Source: JBBRLA01 sp038231615
GTDB taxonomy: Bacteria; Myxococcota_A; Polyangia; Palsa-1104; JAEUJZ01
Assembly (NCBI GenBank): GCA_038231615.1
Contig: JBBRLA010000420.1
Location: 1-7,624, forward strand
Direction of reading: 5' to 3'
DNA length: 7,624 nucleotides
Position 1 is the stretch's first letter. Every line of letters begins with the position of its first letter. This document shows positions 1 through 5,892 of the stretch, piece after piece. A model generated the notes under the pieces. The model searched no databases and had not been told where the DNA came from. It saw only the letters and a program-made list of their open reading frames with translations. The translations under genes were made by a program, and so were the position numbers.

Positions 1-94
1 CGCCGAACAATGCCTTTCTCCGGTACTTCGGGATGAATACGACGTGGTACTTGCACTCCCATTTCGTGTGGGCAATGCTGCTCAGGTCGTCCAT
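1..94 (-). CDS. tnpA: IS200/IS605-family transposase TnpA, N-terminal part (runs off the window)
   Basis: Reading the minus strand from the ATG at 94 gives 31 codons beginning MDDLSSIAHTKWECKYHVVF and continuing IPKYRRKALFG to the window edge. This is the characteristic N-terminus of the Y1 (HUH) single-strand transposases of IS200/IS605 elements, in which H-T-x-W-x-C-K-Y-H-V-V-F-x-P-K-Y-R-R is strongly conserved. The catalytic HUH pair and tyrosine lie beyond the window, so activity cannot be judged. An AAGGGAGG ribosome site at 100-107 sits 5 nt before the ATG and supports the start. The enzyme would move the element as a single-stranded DNA circle by recognising hairpins near its ends. A candidate end lies upstream at about 140-205. 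The gene points away from the plus-strand gene at 254. Confidence 0.87.
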   Translation of the reverse strand, partial: MDDLSSIAHTKWECKYHVVFIPKYRRKALFG

Positions 95-99
95 GACGA

Positions 100-107
100 C
101 CTCCCTT
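100..107 (-). promoter_or_regulatory. Ribosome binding site of tnpA
   Basis: AAGGGAGG on the minus strand, 5 nt before the ATG at 94. It is close to the full anti-Shine-Dalgarno complement and fixes the transposase start. Confidence 0.75.
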
Positions 108-141
108 CTCGTGTGACTTTGAGCGGTTCACGGGAAGGGAG

Positions 142-205
142 ACTTTGGCCGACTCCTGGAACTGTCAAACTCTGCGAGTCGCCCGGCAAAGCCGGGGGAT
201 TCCCC
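142..205. mobile_element. Candidate left end of the IS200/IS605 element with subterminal hairpins
   Basis: Upstream of tnpA there is a perfect hairpin, CCCGGC-AAA-GCCGGG (182-196), followed immediately by the short dyad GGGG-ATT-CCCC (195-205). A wider inverted pair CGACTC (150-155) / GAGTCG (176-181) lies on the tnpA side. IS200/IS605 elements have no terminal inverted repeats. Instead, TnpA recognises imperfect hairpins close to each end, and the left-end hairpin lies upstream of tnpA. The position and shape fit that, so the element boundary is probably near 200-210. The exact cleavage tetranucleotide cannot be assigned without the right end or a second copy. Confidence 0.55.
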
Positions 206-226
206 AATTATTGATCCAGGACCCGG

Positions 227-242
227 GCGCAAAATTTTGCGC
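227..242. promoter_or_regulatory. Perfect 16-bp palindrome, possible operator
   Basis: GCGCAAAATTTTGCGC is a perfect two-fold palindrome between the presumed IS end and the GTG/ATG starts at 254/272. Its AT-rich centre stands out against the GC-rich surroundings, as expected of a dimeric repressor site or a core-promoter element. No clean -35/-10 pair with normal spacing was found around it. The link to the downstream gene is inferred from position only. Confidence 0.4.
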
Positions 243-253
243 GGCGGCCTGGG

Positions 254-2086
254 GTGTCGCATTCTTGCCCCATGGCTGTATCCCTGGCCCTGGCTGCGCT
301 GACCCGGACCTCGACCTTCCTGCCGGCTGCGCTGTTCTGGGCGCTCTGTGTTTCCCCCCCTTGCGCGTTGGCCGCGGCGTCCCCGGCCCCAGCGGCTGCG
401 GACCCCGCGTTCACCACCACGGCCCGCCCGGCGGCCTCCGCGGCCCTCTCCGCCGCCGATCTCGATCGCCTGGAGCGGGAGATGCTGACCGCCGATTCCT
501 CCCGGCGCCTGGCCGCGGCGCAGGCAGTGGCCACCGCCGGCCCCGAAGGTTACTCGGCGTATGTCGAGCGCCTCCGCCGTCCCCTTTTCGCCAGCACCGA
601 GGTCCTGCGGGCGCTCATCCACGGCATCTGGGCACAATACCCCAACCCCGACTACCCCAAGGGCCCCGGCAACGACCCGTCCATGTGGTTCACCCGGCCC
701 GAGCCGCGCTGGGTGCCGCCCCCTCGGGTGAAGGGCCAACCCCGGGCCAGGCGCCCGCCCCAACATGACCCAGACGCCGTGGACTGGCAGGCCGCCCTGG
801 CGCAGCTTGACCTGGCCACCGAGGAGATGACGCTGACGCTGACGCTGGTCAAGGGCCAGCCTCCCGCCGAGATCGCCGCCGCCCGTGCCGACGCCCTCTT
901 GCGCGTGTCCTTGATGCGCGCCATCGCCGCCGCCGGCCGCAGCGGGCGCCGCGACGCAGTGTACCCGCTCTTCGAGTTCGCCTTTGTCCGCGAGGGGCTC
1001 TTCCGCGACGAGTGCGGCAGGATGATCCGCAGCATGGACAGCTACGCCGTGCCGGCGCTGGTGCGCACCTACAACGACCGCACCAGGAGCAACGCCAAGA
1101 TGCGGCGCTACGCCAGCTATCAACTCGACCGCATGGACCGCCTGCGCCCGAACAAGGCCATTGCCACCGCCCCGGACGACATTACCCGCGCCGACATCAT
1201 CCATGCCTACGGCGAGGCCCGCGCGCTGGACGCCGTCGAGGCGGTGCTGAAGCAGGTGGACGCCGCATCTCACCGGGTGCGCCGCGAGGCCCGCTGGACC
1301 TGGATGCGCTATGTCGATGGGCCGCCGCCACCCCCGGCCCCCAAGCGCAAACGCAAGCTCCCCGGGGGACAGGAGGAGGCCGAGGAGAAGGAGGATTATC
1401 TGAACTACCGCGAGATGGCCACCCTGGAGATCGCCCGCACCCTCAAGGAGATATCGGGCCAGGTCCCCGACCCGCGCCTCTCGGCCAAGGACATGACCAC
1501 GCAGCTTTTCTCGATCTTCGACCAGCGCCGTGAGGAGGAGTTCGCACGCCTCTTCGAGAGCGCCCAGCAGAAGGAGCGCGGCGGCGACCTGCGCGGGGCC
1601 GTCGACGAATTCAGTTGGATCCTGGCCAACCAGCCGGACCACCCGCGCCGCGTAGAGATGGCCGGGGCCTACCGCCGCCTGGGAGAAGTCCTGATTGGGG
1701 TCAGGGGGCTGACCCAGAAGGAGCGTTCCGCGCGGCACGCGACGCAGTCCCGGGGGCTGGGGCTCTTGCGTCAGGCGGTAGCGCTGGACCCGGCGATGCC
1801 CGAGGCCCGGCGGATCATGGCCGAGGTCCACCTGCTGGACGGGGAACAGGCGGAGGAGGCCGGGGCGGACGGCCAGGCGGACTATGTACTGGCGATGGAG
1901 GCCGATCCGTCGCTGCCCGGGGTCGCCGCCGCGCTTCATCGGGCGCAGGGCCGGATGCAGCGCAAGGAAATGGGGCTTTTGCCGATCCTCGCCGGGCTCC
2001 TGTGCCTAACCGGCGGGCTGGTGCTGGTCCTGTGGCGCCGTCGCAGCGCCGATCCGACCAGCGAGCATGGTGGCGCCGCGACGTGA
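254..2086 (+). CDS. Exported HEAT/TPR-like repeat protein with a C-terminal membrane anchor, function unknown
   Basis: A 610-residue protein that I cannot assign to a named family. It begins with a hydrophobic export signal (about residues 8-40, ending near ALAAASPA) and an Ala/Pro-rich spacer. Two alpha-helical stretches with HEAT-like spacing follow (about 70-130 and 205-350). Next come a Pro/Lys-rich charged linker (356-380), then a TPR-like region (about 425-565, with 'GDLRGAVDEFSWILANQPDHP' typical of TPR helices). It ends in one membrane helix (about 574-594) closed by WRRR and a short polar tail. The repeats would therefore face the periplasm, anchored by the C-terminus. The GTG at 254 has little ribosome-site support. 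The ATG at 272 (residue 7), 13 nt after a GGGGTG, gives a normal signal peptide and may be the true start. Third-codon-position GC is very high throughout, which supports this frame over a long antisense one. It is convergent with the operon at 2136-4929. Confidence 0.75.
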   Translation: MSHSCPMAVSLALAALTRTSTFLPAALFWALCVSPPCALAAASPAPAAADPAFTTTARPAASAALSAADLDRLEREMLTADSSRRLAAAQAVATAGPEGYSAYVERLRRPLFASTEVLRALIHGIWAQYPNPDYPKGPGNDPSMWFTRPEPRWVPPPRVKGQPRARRPPQHDPDAVDWQAALAQLDLATEEMTLTLTLVKGQPPAEIAAARADALLRVSLMRAIAAAGRSGRRDAVYPLFEFAFVREGLFRDECGRMIRSMDSYAVPALVRTYNDRTRSNAKMRRYASYQLDRMDRLRPNKAIATAPDDITRADIIHAYGEARALDAVEAVLKQVDAASHRVRREARWTWMRYVDGPPPPPAPKRKRKLPGGQEEAEEKEDYLNYREMATLEIARTLKEISGQVPDPRLSAKDMTTQLFSIFDQRREEEFARLFESAQQKERGGDLRGAVDEFSWILANQPDHPRRVEMAGAYRRLGEVLIGVRGLTQKERSARHATQSRGLGLLRQAVALDPAMPEARRIMAEVHLLDGEQAEEAGADGQADYVLAMEADPSLPGVAAALHRAQGRMQRKEMGLLPILAGLLCLTGGLVLVLWRRRSADPTSEHGGAAT

Positions 2087-2135
2087 TCTGACCAGCCCCG
2101 CCGACGGGACCAAGACAGTCCGAAGGAAAAAATCG
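2087..2135. other. Short convergent intergenic gap
   Basis: 49 nt separate the stop codons of the two converging genes. It holds an A6 run (T6 for the minus strand) and a weak imperfect dyad GGAC...GTCC, but the order of stem and T-run does not make a convincing intrinsic terminator in either direction. Confidence 0.5.
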
Positions 2136-3287
2136 CTACTGCTTCCGCCGATTCCGCGCACCCAGGCTGGCGCCCAGGGAGAGCAGGAGCATCATCGCCA
2201 GCCCGAATAGAAGCGGCCCCAGCGGGTTTACGGCCTTCTGGGTTCCTGTCACGGCGGAGCAGCCGGCCCCGCCCTGGATGCCCGGCTCGCAGGCCAGGCC
2301 GATCGGCTTGTGAGTGGCCGAGTCGACCAGCGAGAGCGACGGCTTCTGGTTCGGGTTGAAGATCGACGGGCAGTTGTCGCACACGTCGCCTACGCGATCC
2401 AGGTCCATGTCCGCCTGGTCCATGTTCGCGATGTCCGGGCAGTTGTCGCAGGCGTCACCGACCGTGTCGCTGTCCCGGTCGCTTTGCGTTGTGCTGGGCG
2501 GGATAGGCGGATTGGGGACGTACTTGCAGTTGTCGCACGCATCGCCGACGGCATCGCAGTCCGTGTCCTTCTGGTCCTTGTTCGCGATCAGCTTGCAGTT
2601 GTCGCACGCATCCCCGATGCCGTCCCCGTCCGTGTCCATCTGGGTCTTGTTGGGGGGAACGGGTGCATTGGCCACGAAGGGGCAATTGTCGCAGGCGTCG
2701 CCGATGCCGTCACAGTCGCTATCCTTCTGATCAGAATTGGCCACATTTGGGCAGTTGTCGCAGGCGTCGCCAATGCCGTCGCAGTCCGTATCCTTCTGGT
2801 CGGGGTTGAAGCGATCCGGGCAGTTGTCGCAGCCGTCGCCCCAACAGTCGCCGTCCCGGTCCGGGGCCAGTGCGCCACACGTCCCGAAGACCTTGGGGTT
2901 GGGCTGGGTGTACCCGCACATACCGGGGATTGGCACCAGGTTCGGAGTGACCAAATAGTCATCGCACTTCCGGTTGTGTATTCCCAGGTCTGGGACACAC
3001 TGGGGGTCCTTGACCACGTCGATGCAGTCGTCGATCTTTGGCAGCAGCAACCGATCCGACTCGACCTGTCGGGGCACGCCGTTGCAGTTCCGGTCGCCCA
3101 TCAGCATCATCCCCGAGCACTCGCCCCGATCCGGCGGCAGCGGCGTGCAGGTCAGGGGTGGCGGCGGGGCGCCGCACATCGAGTCCGATGCCCGCGCACG
3201 CTGGCTCCACGATCCCAGGACCGCGCAGACCAGCAGGGCGGCGAAAACAGGCCCGCGAAACACAAGGCGTTCATTCGACGTCCGCAT
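2136..3287 (-). CDS. Exported thrombospondin type 3 repeat protein with MYXO-CTERM-like sorting tail
   Basis: A 383-residue secreted protein. Residues 12-34 are a signal peptide (hydrophobic FAALLVCAVLGSW, likely cleavage after ARA). A Cys-containing region follows (38-140; for example DRNCNGV and IDDCIDV). Then come seven thrombospondin type 3-like units (143-315), each an Asp-rich calcium loop such as DTDCDGIGDACDNC followed by a short N/Q spacer. In thrombospondins such units bind many Ca2+ ions and are cross-linked by disulfides, so an extracytoplasmic, calcium-stabilised rod is expected. The C-terminus (341-383) has the layout of a MYXO-CTERM signal: an invariant-type Cys (GAGCS), a spacer, a hydrophobic helix (PLLFGLAMMLLLSLGASLGA), then RNRRKQ. 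In known cases a myxosortase, an intramembrane protease, processes this signal and surface-anchors the protein. It is the second gene of an operon with the OmpA protein, 10 nt downstream and with a coupled ribosome site. Ligand and role are unknown. Confidence 0.88.
   Translation of the reverse strand: MRTSNERLVFRGPVFAALLVCAVLGSWSQRARASDSMCGAPPPPLTCTPLPPDRGECSGMMLMGDRNCNGVPRQVESDRLLLPKIDDCIDVVKDPQCVPDLGIHNRKCDDYLVTPNLVPIPGMCGYTQPNPKVFGTCGALAPDRDGDCWGDGCDNCPDRFNPDQKDTDCDGIGDACDNCPNVANSDQKDSDCDGIGDACDNCPFVANAPVPPNKTQMDTDGDGIGDACDNCKLIANKDQKDTDCDAVGDACDNCKYVPNPPIPPSTTQSDRDSDTVGDACDNCPDIANMDQADMDLDRVGDVCDNCPSIFNPNQKPSLSLVDSATHKPIGLACEPGIQGGAGCSAVTGTQKAVNPLGPLLFGLAMMLLLSLGASLGARNRRKQ
2343..2861 (-). 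repeat. Seven tandem thrombospondin type 3 units
   Basis: Seven in-frame copies of a 23-29-codon unit, each centred on a D-rich loop and ending in CDNC. Units 3 and 5 carry a six-residue proline-rich spacer insertion (APVPPNKTQ and PPIPPSTTQ), so long and short units alternate in part of the array. Unit 1 (DRDGDCWGDGCDNC) and the last two units (TVGDACDNC, RVGDVCDNC) are the most diverged, while units 2 and 3 are nearly identical. Confidence 0.88.
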
Positions 3288-3294
3288 GGTCTGG

Positions 3295-3299
3295 CTCCT
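3295..3299 (-). promoter_or_regulatory. Ribosome binding site of the TSP3 gene, overlapping the OmpA stop codon
   Basis: On the minus strand, TAGGAG contains both the OmpA stop TAG (3300-3298) and the Shine-Dalgarno AGGAG (3299-3295), 7 nt before the ATG at 3287. This arrangement favours translational coupling and fixes the TSP3 start. Confidence 0.8.
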
Positions 3300-4929
3300 A
3301 GGGCCGCACCACCGGGCACGTGCCGGGCGGTGGGGCCAGCTCTTGATCCTTATCTAGAATGATAAAGTCTACGCGGCGGTTGCGCGCACGATTGTCCGGC
3401 GTGTCGTTCAGCACCAACGGGCAGCGCTTGCCGTACCCTTCGTAGCTCAGCCGGGCCGATTCGATGCCGTGCTCCAGCAGGTAGAGCACCACCGACTTGG
3501 CCCGCCGCTTGGACAGGTCCAGGTTGTAGGCATCGCCGCCGATTCCGTCGGTATGGCCCTCGATGCGGATGCGCCCCAGGTCGGGCCGCGCCTTCAGCAC
3601 CTTCACCACCTCGTCCAAAAGCGGGTAGCTGATGGTCTTGATGGTGTCCTTGTCGAAGTCGAAGAACACCCGCTCGGACAGGTCCAGCTTGCCCGGCTTC
3701 ACCACCACGTGCACCGGCTTGTTCGTATCGTCCGGGCAGTCATCCCCCTCGCACGTCGGCACCTCCGGCGGCGGGGGCGGCTGGGGCGGCACGTAGGGCG
3801 GCTTGGGCGGCGCCACGTACTGCCAGGCCCAGGTGGCCCCGGCAAAGACCCGCACGTTGGGCTCGCCGTAGCCCTGCGTCAGGCCCGGGCCGGCCCCCAG
3901 AAAGAAGTTCCACGCATGCCAGCCCACCTTGGCCGCCACATCGATCTCCATCGGGGCCTCGCGCAGGCTGTCGAAGCGATCGTGGGCCAGGCCGTAGTAT
4001 TCCGCCAGCAGCGTGAACGGTACATCCTTGTAGCGGTAGACTTCGACCTGCGCGCCGATGCCGTAGGTCAGGCCCATGCCGGTGCGAGTGGTCAGCACTT
4101 GCTCGGTGGCGGCGAAGAGCCAGCCCACGTTCAGCGCCGCGGTGAAACGGCCATAGGTAAGATGTCCGAGGAGCCGCAGGTTGAAGGTTGGCAGGCGCGA
4201 ACCGAGGAAGCTGTCGGCGTTGCCGGTGGGCACGGCCAGGTCCCCGGCGGCGCCGATGCCATAGTGGGTGCGGTCCTGGCTCTCGGGGTGGTTGCGCCAG
4301 ATGACGCCCTTGACCCCGAAGCGCAGGTCTTCCTGCCCGGCCACTGCGTCGGGCGGGGGCGTCTGAAGCGGCTTCCCCGGGTTGTTGTTGTCGATGAGAG
4401 AGGGGTAGGTCACCACGTCGCCCCCCTCGTATACGGTCACCGGCAGGGCCAGGCTGAACTGCACCCGGTTCCACAGAGAGAACGCCAGGGACACGTCCGC
4501 CGTGACCCGGTGCTTCACGAGCCGCGCCGCGGGATAGCCGCCCAGGGTGTAGACCAGCGGCAGGTCCGAGTAATGCAGGAAGATCTGCGGTACCAGCCCG
4601 AGGTGCGGCCCCACGTCGGCCAAATCCAGGGTGAGGATCTTGGCGTTGCCGGGGGCCGGGTGGAAGCGATTCAGGTCGATGGGGGCGGCGCTGCCGATGG
4701 CATGCGCCGTGGCCGGGCCCAGAAGGATCGCGGCCAGGCACGATGCCAGCCACCCCCAGGAGGCGGTTCTCTGTCGATGGTGAGGCGCCGCGGTCCATCC
4801 AGGTCGCGGCCGAAGCCGAGGCTTGATTCGATCGCAAAGCGCCGCGCTCCAAAGAGAGACACCTTCTATCGCAGGCCCGGTTTCGGGACAGTTCTGCTTG
4901 CTGGGACCCATACCCTCTCTCTCGCTCAT
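3298..4929 (-). CDS. OmpA-family outer-membrane protein (beta-barrel plus peptidoglycan-binding domain)
   Basis: A 543-residue outer-membrane protein. A hydrophobic segment (about 57-77, ending ATAHA) is the export signal. Residues 82-372 are rich in alternating aromatic/hydrophobic strands (for example VSLAFSLWNRVQFSLALPV and FNLRLLGHLTYGRFTAALNVGW), as in a transmembrane beta-barrel. A proline-rich hinge (374-391) and the acidic CEGDDCPDD lead into the OmpA C-terminal domain (about 415-530). That domain has FDFDKDTI, EGHTDGIGG, NLDLSKRRAKSVV and DNRARNRRVDF, so the Asp and Arg that hold diaminopimelate in OmpA proteins are present. It should tether the outer membrane to peptidoglycan. The N-terminus is unusually long: about 55 polar residues precede the signal peptide. 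The ATG at 4911 (residue 7) has a GAGAGAGG just upstream and may be the start. No in-frame ATG lies nearer the signal peptide. It is the first gene of a two-gene operon with the TSP3 protein. Confidence 0.9.
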   Translation of the reverse strand: MSEREGMGPSKQNCPETGPAIEGVSLWSAALCDRIKPRLRPRPGWTAAPHHRQRTASWGWLASCLAAILLGPATAHAIGSAAPIDLNRFHPAPGNAKILTLDLADVGPHLGLVPQIFLHYSDLPLVYTLGGYPAARLVKHRVTADVSLAFSLWNRVQFSLALPVTVYEGGDVVTYPSLIDNNNPGKPLQTPPPDAVAGQEDLRFGVKGVIWRNHPESQDRTHYGIGAAGDLAVPTGNADSFLGSRLPTFNLRLLGHLTYGRFTAALNVGWLFAATEQVLTTRTGMGLTYGIGAQVEVYRYKDVPFTLLAEYYGLAHDRFDSLREAPMEIDVAAKVGWHAWNFFLGAGPGLTQGYGEPNVRVFAGATWAWQYVAPPKPPYVPPQPPPPPEVPTCEGDDCPDDTNKPVHVVVKPGKLDLSERVFFDFDKDTIKTISYPLLDEVVKVLKARPDLGRIRIEGHTDGIGGDAYNLDLSKRRAKSVVLYLLEHGIESARLSYEGYGKRCPLVLNDTPDNRARNRRVDFIILDKDQELAPPPGTCPVVRP

Positions 4930-5030
4930 TGAAGCTGGGTTTTGAAGATCGGCTCGCAGCGACTTCTCGCGGACACTACCACGAGGCCGATAAAGACGCG
5001 AGAGGTGATGCTTTCTGTGGAACCTATCCG
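4930..5030 (-). promoter_or_regulatory. Upstream region of the OmpA/TSP3 operon with an inverted repeat
   Basis: About 100 nt between the histidine kinase remnant and the OmpA start, less GC-rich than its surroundings and the natural place for the operon promoter. It carries a perfect 7-bp inverted repeat, TCTCGCG (4965-4971) / CGCGAGA (4997-5003), with 25 nt between the arms. On the minus strand CTTTATC lies between the arms and could serve as a -10-like element. No confident -35 was seen, so the promoter itself is inferred. Confidence 0.35.
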
Positions 5031-5703
5031 CTAGTTTCCGGCGGCGGGCAGTTCAAACCAGAAGAGGCTGCCTTGTCCCGGCTGCGAGCGCACCCCGGCC
5101 CCCGTGGGCCTCGGCAAGTCGCCGCACCGTGGCCAGCCCCAGGCCGATCTCCGGCTGGAGTTTCCGCCCGGCGCGCACGTAGGGCTGGAACACCGATTCG
5201 AGCACATCCGGCGCTAGCCCCGGCCTGGTGTCCTCCACCTCGATTAATATCTGCGCCTCGCGGCGCTCCACCCGCACTACGATGCGCCGCACCGGCATGT
5301 CGTCCATATACTTGATCGCGTTGCGCAGCAGGTTCGAGAGCAGGCTGGTCAGGATGCCCGGGGCGCATGCCACCTCGCCGGGCGGCACCGGCGCCACCGA
5401 CAGGGCGATCTTTTCCTCCTCGGCTACCGGCCGCAGCTCCGAGATCACGTCGTCCAGCACCTCGGAGACGACGCAGCGCGCCCCGGGCTCCGGGCGGGCA
5501 CCGGCGCGGGCGAAGTCCAGGAGGCCGGCGACGATGCGCTCGGCCCGCAAAAGGCTGCTCCTGCCCCGTTCCACCGACGGACGCAGCTTCTCGTCCAGGA
5601 CCTCCGAGCGGCGCAAAAGATCCATCGAGAGCGCCACGGCGTAGAGCGGCCCGCGGATGTCGTGGGCCACCCGCCCGGCGAACTGCTCCAGCTCGTCGGC
5701 GTC
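5031..5703 (-). pseudogene. Sensor histidine kinase catalytic core, 5'-truncated and frameshifted
   Basis: The readable core starts with DADELEQFAGRVAHDIRGPL (from 5703). It contains the H-box histidine, a four-helix dimerisation region, the N-box (NLLRNAIKY), a G1 box, an F box (ESVFQPYVR) and a G2 box (IGLGLATV): the DHp and HATPase_c domains of a two-component kinase. Three defects are visible. First, after HGGR the frame runs to a premature TGA at 5053. Dropping one base from the G4 run at 5093-5096 gives RVRSQPGQGSLFWFELPAAG and a natural TAG at 5031, the expected kinase ending. Second, the G1 box reads DTRPG instead of DTGPG, one base change from GGG. Third, the conserved linker upstream of the histidine has no ATG/GTG/TTG start before an in-frame stop. 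The only GTG, at 5670, falls two residues before the histidine, and no sensor domain is visible. It is either a pseudogene or an intact gene hidden by sequence errors. No response regulator is adjacent. Confidence 0.75.
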
Positions 5704-5723
5704 CTTACTTTCTTGTAAGGGAC
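5701..5723. other. Small hairpin at the 5' edge of the kinase remnant
   Basis: CCTTAC-TTTCTT-GTAAGG is a perfect 6-bp stem that extends by GT/AC past one bulged G. It sits where kinase-like coding sequence begins and contains the TAA that ends the short ORF at 5705-5872. It could be a weak terminator-like stem or a scar of rearrangement. No T-run follows on either strand. Confidence 0.3.
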
Positions 5724-5872
5724 GTAAGGCCGAAGTGGAGCCCTGCTTCGATGCGATCGACCCTGTACGCGGGCAGCCCGACGCGCAGCGACAGGCTTCG
5801 GCAGTTCCGACGGGCCGGCGGCCGGCGTCGTTGTCTCAGCTCTCCTACCGGTGACGGTGGTGGCGCCGGCAC
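5705..5872 (-). CDS. Possible short basic ORF or missing kinase 5' segment (55 aa)
   Basis: From GTG at 5872 the minus strand reads 55 codons to TAA at 5705, starting MPAPPPSPVGELRQRRRPPA and ending AGLHFGLTSLTRK. An AGGGA (5884-5880) lies 7 nt before the GTG. From about 5797 to 5755 nearly every third codon position is G or C in this frame, whereas the kinase frame in the same stretch is not coding-like. It may therefore be a real small gene, or the frameshifted upstream part of the kinase. Removing the T at 5707 would join SLTRK directly to KDADELEQF in the kinase frame. I recognise no family. Confidence is low because the N-terminal half is Pro/Arg-rich and could be chance in GC-rich DNA. 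Confidence 0.3.
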   Translation of the reverse strand: MPAPPPSPVGELRQRRRPPARRNCRSLSLRVGLPAYRVDRIEAGLHFGLTSLTRK

Positions 5873-5877
5873 CGTCA
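5852..5877. other. GC-rich hairpin downstream of the small secreted-protein gene
   Basis: TGACGGTG (5852-5859) and CACCGTCA (5870-5877) form a perfect 8-bp stem around a 10-nt GC-rich loop. It lies 16 nt past the stop codon of the minus-strand gene at 5893-6225, a usual place for a terminator or 3' stabilising stem. There is no T-run after it, so intrinsic termination is doubtful. It also covers the GTG of the short ORF at 5872 and could occlude it. Confidence 0.35.
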
Positions 5878-5892
5878 GGTCCCTGGTCGTTG

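Noticed and set aside
128..1939. 603-codon minus-strand open frame antisense to the HEAT/TPR gene
   Set aside because: Low-complexity Gly/Arg/His-rich product with no domain. The opposite strand has a signal peptide, repeats and a membrane anchor. A typical shadow in GC-rich DNA.
2343..2861. CRISPR-like tandem repeat
   Set aside because: The period matches an in-frame protein repeat with diverging third positions. It encodes Asp/Cys-rich TSP3 units.
2310..3362. 350-codon plus-strand open frame antisense to the TSP3 gene
   Set aside because: Its Val/Ala-rich repeats are the mirror of the seven TSP3 units, so it has no independent support.
3469..4932. 487-codon plus-strand open frame antisense to the OmpA gene
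   Set aside because: The minus strand encodes an unmistakable OmpA domain. The plus product is His/Arg/Gly-rich with no recognisable motif.
4930..5030. Sigma-54 promoter (TGGTAGTGTCCGC)
   Set aside because: The GG and GC are 8 nt apart instead of the required 10.
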